Of a DNA stretch of 64,000 nt, positions 25,412-32,436 are shown one piece after another; the first letter of the stretch is position 1; each line of letters begins with the position of its first letter. This DNA comes from Deltaproteobacteria bacterium (GTDB lineage: Bacteria > Desulfobacterota > JADFVX01): assembly GCA_029860075.1 (NCBI GenBank), contig JAOUBX010000009.1, positions 26,225 to 90,224 on the forward strand, written 5' to 3'. The notes under the pieces were generated by a model. It was not told the origin of the DNA. It worked only from the letters and a program-made list of their open reading frames with translations, and did not search any database. The translations under genes and the position numbers were made by a program.

Positions 25412-26446
25412 CTAAAATTCAATAAATGTTATGAAACCACTTTGAAGGTTTAACTGATGCCTCACATTTCTGACCCGAAGTCCTTTGCCGCCGGAAAAAG
25501 CCTGGGCAATGTTATAGTTATCCGGCAGTCCGCTAATGACAGCCCTGTCACCGGGCATGACAGCAGGACTGCCGTAAACCTTGATAAAGCCGGAAAGGAG
25601 TCGCGCAGCAACGGCCTTCATGCGGGCCTGGGCAATCGTTTCAACGGCTTCACCGGAACGAAGTATGGCCTGCGTTTCCCGAAGAGGGAAATCACCGGAT
25701 TTACCTGATGTCACGTTACCTTCATCATCAATTTCAGCGTTGTGCTGCACTGATGAAAGATCATGGGTCAGCCAGAAATATTTATCTGCTCCCTCGGCGC
25801 CGGCGGCCCCCTCTCCCAAGACCTCGATGCTGTCTTGCAGGGCAGGAACTTTTTCCAGGGCCACTTCCAGCACGTTAAGCCCATATTCAAAACTATGCTC
25901 TTTTCCCGTTGTTTCCGGCCCTGTAAAGTTGATCTCTCCCTGACCGTCGGAATAAACGTCCCGGCCACATAACCGGGCCAGTGACTTTACATGATGGAGA
26001 GCGCCGGGGCCTTTGAACACGATAAATGACGGCAGGCCGGGGCATTCATCCAGTTTGCCCGGCGCAATGCCGGCCTGGCCGATCATATCGCCGACAATGT
26101 CGGTGATGGTCATCTCTTCATAAGCGGACTCTATTTCCAGTTGCCCCAGTTTAATCATGCTGTCAAAAGCGGTAATACACTGGGTGGCAGCTGTCCTTTT
26201 CACGGTGTCTACTTCCCCCGTAAAGACACGAATGGGCCCATCACCGCCATCGAGTTCTACCGTAAGGGCATCACCGGGAAGGGGCGGCTCATATTCAACA
26301 TCTGCCAGTTCAACAATGCAGCATCCACAACCGCCGTCCATGCCCAAACGGGTTGACAATCCCTTAAGCAGGCGATCTCCTTCCTTACTGTTACTGCCGG
26401 CCTGTTGAGAACCGATGGTTACGGTATAACTCAAATCAAGGGGCAT
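25412..26446 (-). CDS. Baseplate hub protein, gpD/gp27-like
   Basis: The 344-aa protein belongs to the phage late-control D/VgrG-N family. Recognisable features are the beta-rich N-terminus with PPLPGDALTVELDGGDGPIRVFTGEVD (residues about 53-79), the helix-turn segment TITDIVGDMIGQAGI, and the later HHVKSLARLCGRDVYSDGQGEINFTGP (about 151-177) typical of tail hub domains. Trimers of such proteins form the hub that joins the tube to the spike. The stop lies 56 bp before the circularisation-domain gene. Start and length fit the family. Confidence 0.85.
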   Translation of the reverse strand: MPLDLSYTVTIGSQQAGSNSKEGDRLLKGLSTRLGMDGGCGCCIVELADVEYEPPLPGDALTVELDGGDGPIRVFTGEVDTVKRTAATQCITAFDSMIKLGQLEIESAYEEMTITDIVGDMIGQAGIAPGKLDECPGLPSFIVFKGPGALHHVKSLARLCGRDVYSDGQGEINFTGPETTGKEHSFEYGLNVLEVALEKVPALQDSIEVLGEGAAGAEGADKYFWLTHDLSSVQHNAEIDDEGNVTSGKSGDFPLRETQAILRSGEAVETIAQARMKAVAARLLSGFIKVYGSPAVMPGDRAVISGLPDNYNIAQAFSGGKGLRVRNVRHQLNLQSGFITFIEF

Positions 26447-26449
26447 TGT

Positions 26450-27709
26450 TTATACCTCCAGCCCCTGCCGCCTGGCTGCCAACCTAAGGATATGGACGAG
26501 AGCCCCTTCCAGATCGTCCTGCTGACTCATGGTGAGGCCACTGTCCGACGACATTGATACATTGACATTAAAGGTGTTGTTAACGCGGCCTCCCGTTGTG
26601 CTATCTTCAGAAAAATCCGATTCAGGTACCGCCGGAAAGAACTGTTGCGTAAGGTCATAGGCCTTTTCCAGCACGGGTTCAATCCCTTTTGCAATGCCTT
26701 CCGATTGTTGCCGAATTTCCGGTGTTGAGCGGGCCGGGCGGGTGGAAGGTGTTAACAGATTATTTGCGGTGTTGCCTGTTGATACCTGACTCGCCCGATG
26801 GTCTGCCCCCGGAGGAAGTAAGGGCTGAGTTATCCCGTTTATATTATTGGCGTTCTCTTTTTTTAAAACAGGGACCGGCTTTAAGGGAACACCCACAGGC
26901 CTGTTGGGTTGTTTACGGTTTTCCGGCCGGCTATTTATCTTATTATTATTCAATGCCCCTTCCTTAAACTCGATTTGAGTCTCAATTCTGTCGGTTACGG
27001 CCGGAATGTCACGCCGCCGGCCCTGTTGAAAGTTGGAATTTGTTTTCTCTATATTGTTTATTTTTGAAAGAGGCGCGCCTTGTCCGGAAACATTTTCAGA
27101 AAGACCGGAAAGAGGCGGTAATACGGGAACCCTGTAAGGAAGCCATTGAGAACCGTCCTTTTGGGGGACTAAAGACGGGCTGTTTTGGCAATTAAGTCTG
27201 GAATCATCACCTGCAGATTGAAGTATTTCAGTTTTCCCCCCTCCTTTTTTTAATGGCCGAAAGTTTTTTAGGCCCGGTGAAGGCTTACTTTCAGAAGGGT
27301 TATCCGAAGGAGGAGAGCCCTTCCTTTCAGGTGGAGAGGAAGGAACAGATAAGGGTGTTTCTTTTTGACCGTTTTGCCGCCTAAAGGCTTCATTAGCATT
27401 GCTCTGAAGGTTTTGGCTTTCAGCCGTCATGAGTTCTTTTGAAATACACTTTTCGTTATGAGAAAGTAATTCCAGCCTCTCCGGGGAGAGACCATTGCCA
27501 GGCACAGGAGGGGCGCAGCTACCGGCAGTTTGAGTCAATGCCTCTTGCCGATGGTTTAGGGCATCATTGATATATTCTTCCCCTTCCATGATACGGTCCT
27601 CATCAATCTCCCGATCCATGAGCCCCACAGCCTCATGGAGAGAGCGGCGAAAGGGCTCCAGCAGTCGGGCAACGAGATTTTCACTCGAAATATGGAAATT
27701 GTCAGTCAT
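26450..27709 (-). CDS. Disordered tail protein; tape-measure candidate
   Basis: The 419-aa product occupies the slot that holds the tape-measure gene in Mu-like tails, after the chaperone and before the hub. Residues about 90-350 are low-complexity and rich in Asn, Pro, Ser, Gln and Lys with no clear heptads, unlike ordinary helical tape measures. The C-terminal 55 residues are ordered: VNNTFNVNVSMSSDSGLTMSQQDDLEGALVHILRLAARRQG. No transmembrane segments are seen. Start and upstream stop overlap as TGATG, so translation is coupled to the 274-aa gene. Tape-measure identity is an inference from order; a hub-assembly chaperone is the alternative. Confidence 0.45.
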   Translation of the reverse strand: MTDNFHISSENLVARLLEPFRRSLHEAVGLMDREIDEDRIMEGEEYINDALNHRQEALTQTAGSCAPPVPGNGLSPERLELLSHNEKCISKELMTAESQNLQSNANEAFRRQNGQKETPLSVPSSPPERKGSPPSDNPSESKPSPGLKNFRPLKKGGGKTEILQSAGDDSRLNCQNSPSLVPQKDGSQWLPYRVPVLPPLSGLSENVSGQGAPLSKINNIEKTNSNFQQGRRRDIPAVTDRIETQIEFKEGALNNNKINSRPENRKQPNRPVGVPLKPVPVLKKENANNINGITQPLLPPGADHRASQVSTGNTANNLLTPSTRPARSTPEIRQQSEGIAKGIEPVLEKAYDLTQQFFPAVPESDFSEDSTTGGRVNNTFNVNVSMSSDSGLTMSQQDDLEGALVHILRLAARRQGLEV

Positions 27710-28533
27710 CAGTCGTCCTCAAAGTGGAATACAACGGCATCGGCATATTGGCTCAGGCCCGATGATTGCGGGTGTTGAGCAGGCTCCTCAGGTTCCATCA
27801 AATCAATGAGCGCTATCAGGCGATCAACCTCGGCGGCGGGTGTTGCCCAGACCCGGGAGGGTGTCCAGCCGAGAGATGCGCATAACTTCACGGTAGCTCG
27901 CGCATGTCCTGACAGAATCTTTGAATCACCGTCCAGGACCGATTGCGGCAGGAGTTGTTCAGGCGCATTGAGATTAACGGCTGCCGTCATTAATCTGGCG
28001 GCAGCAGCAGGATCCAGTTCGCCGGGATCCATTGGCGGTTCCATCTTTTCGATACTGGCGCGAACCATTGCATCGAGGTAAGCAACTGCATCGATGGACT
28101 CTCCCCCTTCGTCATCGATCAAACAGTCCGACAAGGCCTGAAACCGTTCGGCATTGCTCCAGCTCTTTAATCGAACTCGCGTTGGTCCCAGATCGAGCCA
28201 ACCGTCTCTATTCGATTCAGCAGACAAGGTCTCATCAGTTTCAACGCCGCCGGCCCACCAGAGAGCCAGACCGGCCAGACCATCGCTGCTATCCGAATCA
28301 GGGCAGCAGCGGGACAGAACAAGCCGGCAAAACCGGTCCCTTGAAAGTTCCAGCCCCTTAGCCACAGGGATTATGCTTTGCCGCAATGCCTTCAGATGGT
28401 CACCATAGGTCCAGGGTAGAAAGGTAAAGGATTTCCCCTTTTTTATTGAAACCTCCATCGGTTCATGGAAACCGGTAAAAGAAACGGCATAGGAACATCC
28501 ATCCACTACAATTGTTTGTGTCGCTGCCCCCAT
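27709..28533 (-). CDS. Probable tail assembly protein of unknown family
   Basis: The 274-aa protein lies between tube and tape-measure candidates, the place of tail-assembly chaperones. It has an N-terminal beta-rich part (IVVDGCSYAVSFTGFHEPMEVSIKKGKSFTFLPW), a cysteine pair (SRCCPDSD), and a C-terminal helical part containing a TLCASLGWTPSRVW-type segment (ATVKLCASLGWTPSRVWATPAAEVDRLIALIDL). That end recalls tail-chaperone sequences that carry a conserved GWTPxxVW-like motif. It is longer than typical chaperones, and I see no programmed frameshift site. The stop shares its last base with the next start codon (TGATG). Confidence 0.45.
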   Translation of the reverse strand: MGAATQTIVVDGCSYAVSFTGFHEPMEVSIKKGKSFTFLPWTYGDHLKALRQSIIPVAKGLELSRDRFCRLVLSRCCPDSDSSDGLAGLALWWAGGVETDETLSAESNRDGWLDLGPTRVRLKSWSNAERFQALSDCLIDDEGGESIDAVAYLDAMVRASIEKMEPPMDPGELDPAAAARLMTAAVNLNAPEQLLPQSVLDGDSKILSGHARATVKLCASLGWTPSRVWATPAAEVDRLIALIDLMEPEEPAQHPQSSGLSQYADAVVFHFEDD

Positions 28534-28542
28534 GATGAAATC

Positions 28543-28935
28543 CTACTCTTCTCTGACACGTGTAGCGCTAAAGAGATAAGTAGTGGCTGCCGTGCTGCTT
28601 GCGCTCATACTTAAAGACTTGGATTCGACAAAGCAGTCATCAAAGGAATAGGTGCGTTTGGCGCCATCATCACCATCCCGTTTTTTCAGATTGGCAATGA
28701 GTTGGAATTTAGTTTGTTTTTCGAGATGGACATCAAGAAGCGGGTCGGCAGAATGAATGATAATTTCACCCTGAACAGTGCGCAGACCGAAGTTGACATC
28801 GATCCGTTCACTGCTGCCGACGGCCCGAATATCATCGCGCTCCGTTACAACGCGAAAGGCCAATGATTGCAAACCCTCGATGATTTCTCCATCAACGAGA
28901 AGATTGCTTTTATTTGCTGAAAATACGGTTGGCAT
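28543..28935 (-). CDS. Tail tube protein
   Basis: The 130-aa product is a small beta-rich tube protein: NLLVDGEIIEGLQSLAFRVVTERDDIRAVGSSERIDVNFGLRTVQGEIIIHSADPLLDVHL spans most of the two-sheet fold, and the ending YSFDDCFVESKSLSMSASSTAATTYLFSATRV forms the second half. It sits immediately downstream of the sheath gene (19 bp), as is normal in contractile systems, and is similar in size to the tubes of Mu-like phages and injection systems. Hexameric rings of this protein form the inner tube driven into the target cell. Confidence 0.85.
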   Translation of the reverse strand: MPTVFSANKSNLLVDGEIIEGLQSLAFRVVTERDDIRAVGSSERIDVNFGLRTVQGEIIIHSADPLLDVHLEKQTKFQLIANLKKRDGDDGAKRTYSFDDCFVESKSLSMSASSTAATTYLFSATRVREE

Positions 28936-28954
28936 ATCTCAATTACCTCCTTAA

Positions 28955-30394
28955 TCAAACCTGTACAAGTACGGTGGCATAAATAAAATCAATAGCGCGG
29001 ACGGGACGGACGGCCATATCCACTCTCACAATTCCCTTTGCAAAATCGGCCTGTGATGAATAAACATCCACTTTGAAAGCAGGGTCTAAACCGTCTGTCG
29101 ACGGCACAATGGCATTTTCCTTTTCCATCTGCACAAGGAATTCAATCAGTTTTTGCTTCAAAGCGCCGCGGCCATCTTCTGTATTTAAGCGGCCGATAAA
29201 TAGCTCGCCAATCATCTTGACGCCGCGAACGGCCCTGTCTGCCACACGGCGAACACTGATCTGGTCCCCGTCGGTTGTGAGTCCACGAAGGACAATGATG
29301 CCCCGGCCACGCTCTTTCACAACAGGAACGACATTTCCTTTGAGCAATGTGCGCTGATCTTCCAGCCCAAGCCCTGAGGAATAGGCCCCGAGACCTGAGA
29401 CATTCTTAAAGGTGGGAGAGTAATAATAATTGAGGCCCCCGATCATTCCGGCCACGGCGCCGGCCACACCATAAGGCGCCAGCAGGACGAATCGGTCGGA
29501 AACCAGGTTGGAGGCCATTTCCACCATCTCTTTGGGCTTCATGTCACGCTTTACCTGGCCAAAACCGATGCGCCCCTTGCTGTCCTCGCTCATTACCTGG
29601 CAGTGGGCGATAATCTCGCTGTTGATCTTGATGGCCTTTTCTGCTTTTACTCCTGCGTCCTGTATGGAGGCAAGTACCATGTCCACATCCGGTTCGTTTA
29701 CCAGCGCTTTCAGGGCATCACAGTAGTCCTTCTCTCCTGCATCTGCACCTCCTGAAAGCTTGTATACAACATCATCGGGTTGCAGATTTTCTTGAATTTG
29801 TACTTTGTCCTGAATATCTTCAATTGTTACGATGGCAGATGCGCCATAAGTTGTTACATTACCTGATTTGTCTGTAACATCTTTTAAAACTGTGCCGACA
29901 TAACGTGGATTCGCCTCTTTTCCTATGGAAGGACTCATGCTCAGGTTTCGATGCATTTCAAACTCGCCTGAACCGGGTCTCTCCATCTCCAGATCAAAGA
30001 CGTTCTTATCGTCAGCTGTTTTACGTGAAGTAATTTTCACCTTTAGATCATTGGCCCAGGGCCCTGCCGCTCTGGCCACCAGCTTAAAGGCTTTTTTCTT
30101 TTTATCTTTATCTGCGTAAATTTGGACAGCAGCCTTTGTTCCTTTATCTTTTCCAACTGGAATTACAACCAGTTCAAAAACGCCGTTTTGCAGCGCCTGT
30201 TTCGCTTCAGGCATGCTATAGGCGCTGCCCGGCCCGAATACTTCAACAAAACGGCTCCAACTTGAAGCCCGTTCGGTCTCATCGGGAACCTTCTCGGTTA
30301 TGCCGATGAGGCCCAGCACCCCAGACGGCGCAAGCTGGGGTGGAACTACTTCCTTAACGACAGCAACCTGAACACCGGGTATTATCCTGGTCAT
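28955..30394 (-). CDS. Contractile tail sheath protein
   Basis: The 479-aa protein is a tail sheath subunit. The N-terminus IIPGVQVAVVKEVVPPQLAPSGVLGLIG is the usual linker-arm region. The C-terminal sheath domain shows LKGNVVPVVKERGRGIIVLRGLTTD, ISVRRVADRAVRGVKMIGELFIGRLN and the terminal VDMAVRPVRAIDFIYATVLVQ strand exchanged with neighbours. The family drives injection by contracting around the tube. An AAGGAGG precedes the ATG. The gene begins the structural part of the operon; upstream is a 179-bp dispersed repeat and then three short leader genes. Confidence 0.95.
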   Translation of the reverse strand: MTRIIPGVQVAVVKEVVPPQLAPSGVLGLIGITEKVPDETERASSWSRFVEVFGPGSAYSMPEAKQALQNGVFELVVIPVGKDKGTKAAVQIYADKDKKKKAFKLVARAAGPWANDLKVKITSRKTADDKNVFDLEMERPGSGEFEMHRNLSMSPSIGKEANPRYVGTVLKDVTDKSGNVTTYGASAIVTIEDIQDKVQIQENLQPDDVVYKLSGGADAGEKDYCDALKALVNEPDVDMVLASIQDAGVKAEKAIKINSEIIAHCQVMSEDSKGRIGFGQVKRDMKPKEMVEMASNLVSDRFVLLAPYGVAGAVAGMIGGLNYYYSPTFKNVSGLGAYSSGLGLEDQRTLLKGNVVPVVKERGRGIIVLRGLTTDGDQISVRRVADRAVRGVKMIGELFIGRLNTEDGRGALKQKLIEFLVQMEKENAIVPSTDGLDPAFKVDVYSSQADFAKGIVRVDMAVRPVRAIDFIYATVLVQV

Positions 30395-30431
30395 CTTTTA
30401 ACCTCCTTTTCATAAACTCTAAAATGTTACC

Positions 30432-30610
30432 TAGTTTTCATCCGGAAAGGGTGCTTTTTCGCAATCTCTGCGTCAATCTTCGGCTTTGCTTGTGCGATGT
30501 ACAGTAGTACATCTCCGCGCAAACCCTTGATTTCCTTGACCTTGCAAAAAATCCCTCCTTTCCGAATTGAAAACATAGCTTTATTTATTATAGTTTCCGG
30601 ATGAAAACTA
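30432..30610 (-). repeat. 179-bp dispersed repeat, copy 1 (MITE-like)
   Basis: The segment is bounded by perfect 17-bp inverted ends (TAGTTTTCATCCGGAAA at 30432-30448, its complement at 30594-30610). It is nearly identical, in opposite orientation, to 56776-56954, which has exactly the same length. On the minus strand it contains a 49-codon frame starting MFSIRKGGIF and a central GATGTAC-TACT-GTACATC hairpin. It fills most of the 301-bp gap between the 140-aa secreted protein gene and the sheath gene. No transposase is encoded. Confidence 0.85.
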
Positions 30611-30695
30611 CCTGATTATTGAGCCGGTACAACCGTCACATTTTCCGGTCCCATAGTTAAGGTTTTTTTCGGGTGGGCTCTGCCACCCTTCGAAT

Positions 30696-31118
30696 CTATT
30701 CGCAGTTTTCTATAGCATTCTCAAGGTTGCTGATCTGCTTTTGGTGACCTCTTCGGGCTTTTTCTATATCCTTCTTATTTGCCCTTATAAATTTATTGGT
30801 AAAATAGCGGCCATCGAAAAATTCCATCACGTCTTTTCTGGACTCAATACAAACGTTAAATTTTTGAATTTTATCCAGCTTTTCATTATCAAGGTCATCG
30901 TCATCGCATTTTTCTATCTCGTCACATATTTCTTTCATTTCTGTATGAGCTTTTACACATTCTTCTTTTACTCTTTGTATTTGCTTGCCTTTATCAAGGC
31001 TTTCACATGATATCTCGTTAGCTGATGACTCAACTGACGAAACAATCAAAATACTTGAAACGCACCAAAGCACTATTAACAAATAATTTATGACTTTATT
31101 TTTTGGTAAGTGAATCAT
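30696..31118 (-). CDS. Exported cysteine-rich protein upstream of the tail genes
   Basis: The 140-aa protein has an N-terminal membrane-spanning signal (about residues 11-30, INYLLIVLWCVSSILIV) with a possible cleavage after SSA. The mature part is highly charged and helical with six cysteines (C38 and five later ones), suggesting disulfides in the periplasm. I know no family for it. Sitting between the sigma-54 promoter and the sheath gene, it is co-directional with the particle genes and has AAGGAG before the ATG. It could be an accessory, a release factor or unrelated. Confidence 0.6.
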   Translation of the reverse strand: MIHLPKNKVINYLLIVLWCVSSILIVSSVESSANEISCESLDKGKQIQRVKEECVKAHTEMKEICDEIEKCDDDDLDNEKLDKIQKFNVCIESRKDVMEFFDGRYFTNKFIRANKKDIEKARRGHQKQISNLENAIENCE

Positions 31119-31329
31119 TATTATCTCCTTTACTTTCTATATACTGCAGAGATTATGTTTAGGTGTGTAATACCCGCCATTTTTCATTGTACCCTCTGTT
31201 TTGGTGCTTCTTTTGCCTTGGAAAATTAATTATGGTGGGTACAAAAGGAGTCCTAAACTGACCGGCTTGATGCCAAAAAGAAATGTAAGTTCAAAAACCT
31301 TTAGTAGAAGCGTCACCTGAAATTATTAC

Positions 31330-31584
31330 TTATATATTTCTATAATTTTGTCCAGGGTCGGCATCCAGCTGATCAGCTTGATTTTGAATTCCTAACAGGT
31401 TCTGTGTAACCGGATTAGGATTATGACCATTCGGTAGGTTTGCATTAATTCTGTTTAAAGAATCAGTTAATGCATCCCGAGTAAATTGTTGTGATAGTGG
31501 ATGACTGTGAACCGCAAGATGTCTTTTGTAGTTTTGCGTATACCCTGTTGAACCGTATGTAATAGTAACTTTACACCATGGCAT
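31330..31584 (-). CDS. Short protein of unknown function in the tail leader region
   Basis: The 84-aa product (start MPWCKVTITYGSTGY) is rich in Asn, Gln and His in its second half and has no signal peptide, membrane segment or named motif. AAGGAG lies 8 nt before its ATG, which supports translation. It is the second gene after the sigma-54-like promoter. Function is unknown; a small regulator or a cargo protein would both suit the location, but neither is shown by sequence. Confidence 0.5.
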   Translation of the reverse strand: MPWCKVTITYGSTGYTQNYKRHLAVHSHPLSQQFTRDALTDSLNRINANLPNGHNPNPVTQNLLGIQNQADQLDADPGQNYRNI

Positions 31585-31683
31585 GATTGTTCTCCTTTCA
31601 AAATTAAGTAATTTTTCGTACGCCCTATAAAATTAGATTTTGGCAGGCCGGGTAGTGGCCGCACTTCGAATCTATATCAGGCA

Positions 31684-31872
31684 TTATGATTTTTCTTCTT
31701 TAGCTAAGAGATCCAGTCCGGCTTCATCAAAATCCAGGCCCAGGGCCTCACTTATCTTACGCACCAGGTCAATGGCTTCATTGATGGTCACCTTCCCGTC
31801 GGCCGCAATCCCGTTCAACTCTTCCGCCAGCATGCCTACCATTCCCATAACTTTAAAAGTATTAATACTCAT
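31684..31872 (-). CDS. Small helical protein, first gene after the sigma-54 promoter
   Basis: The 62-aa protein is predicted to be two or three helices: FKVMGMVGMLAEELNGIAADGKVTINEAIDLVRKISEALGLDF. ADGKVTINEA resembles the ADGKIT/S-xxE loop seen in EF-hand-like and phage small acidic proteins, but a single loop is not enough to claim calcium binding. GAGG precedes the ATG. It lies about 240 bp downstream of the expected sigma-54 start site, leaving a long leader whose content I cannot assign. Confidence 0.55.
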   Translation of the reverse strand: MSINTFKVMGMVGMLAEELNGIAADGKVTINEAIDLVRKISEALGLDFDEAGLDLLAKEEKS

Positions 31873-32123
31873 TAATTTTTCCTCTCTTTCTCGATTAAAT
31901 AATTTTTTATTTGGATTTTATTGATCTCCTCCCTGGCTTCATCGGTGAGGATTCTCATTTGCATGACCAGTTCTTGGACTAGCCATGTCTCTTTTCATCA
32001 AAATCATTACCCCCTTTCCCGTAAAAATCGCTTCCCTCTGGACTATGGCAGGGGGAAGAAAATGGAAAACTGTATTCCAGGTTGACGCTCTTCCCTTCTG
32101 CCCCTGACAAGTGCAACCACTAA

Positions 32124-32139
32124 GGCAATAGCTGTGCCA
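32124..32139 (-). promoter_or_regulatory. Sigma-54 promoter of the contractile-tail operon
   Basis: On the minus strand TGGCAC-AGCTA-TTGCC matches the consensus TGGCAC-N5-TTGCW at all but the last base, with invariant GG/GC spacing of 10 bp. Transcription would start near 32112 and run into the leader genes and the tail operon. The nearest upstream gene encodes a sigma-54 activator. The rest of the 564-bp gap has an inverted repeat at 32246-32263 and is otherwise AT-rich without a gene. Confidence 0.75.
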
Positions 32140-32245
32140 TATACTTGACAGATCTATTTTTTAAGCTTAATAGCTTGATATTGAAAGATATTTTTTAATG
32201 TGAATTTATATCTCCAGCCCTGGGGGTATTTTTTGAGGGGAAAAG

Positions 32246-32263
32246 TGGAAACGATTGTTTCCA
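32246..32263. promoter_or_regulatory. Inverted repeat at activator-binding distance
   Basis: TGGAAAC-GATT-GTTTCCA is a perfect 7-bp dyad centred about 115 bp upstream of the -24 box, the normal distance for a sigma-54 enhancer. A further TGGAAAC half-site occurs at 32425-32431. Binding by the adjacent activator is inference. Confidence 0.45.
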
Positions 32264-32436
32264 TTCGCTATTAAATTCGTCGGAAAGAAATGATTGAAGA
32301 GGATATAAAAAAAGAAAAGTACAAATAAATTAAAGGTTTACAAGGTGGTGCAGCGCGATTGATCTGTAAAAAAAACCGACAGAACAGCCTTTTTTGTGGA
32401 TGACATCCTTTTTTTGTCTTCCAATGGAAACAGGCG

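Noticed and set aside
30661..30695. GGGTGG/CCACCC hairpin as terminator of the 140-aa leader gene
   Set aside because: On the transcribed strand the hairpin is followed by A residues, not T, so it lacks the terminator tail.
32081..32110. Possible attR copy of the selC 3' end at the far side of the tail operon
   Set aside because: Only short interrupted similarity to the tRNA end; no direct repeat longer than a few bases and no integrase.
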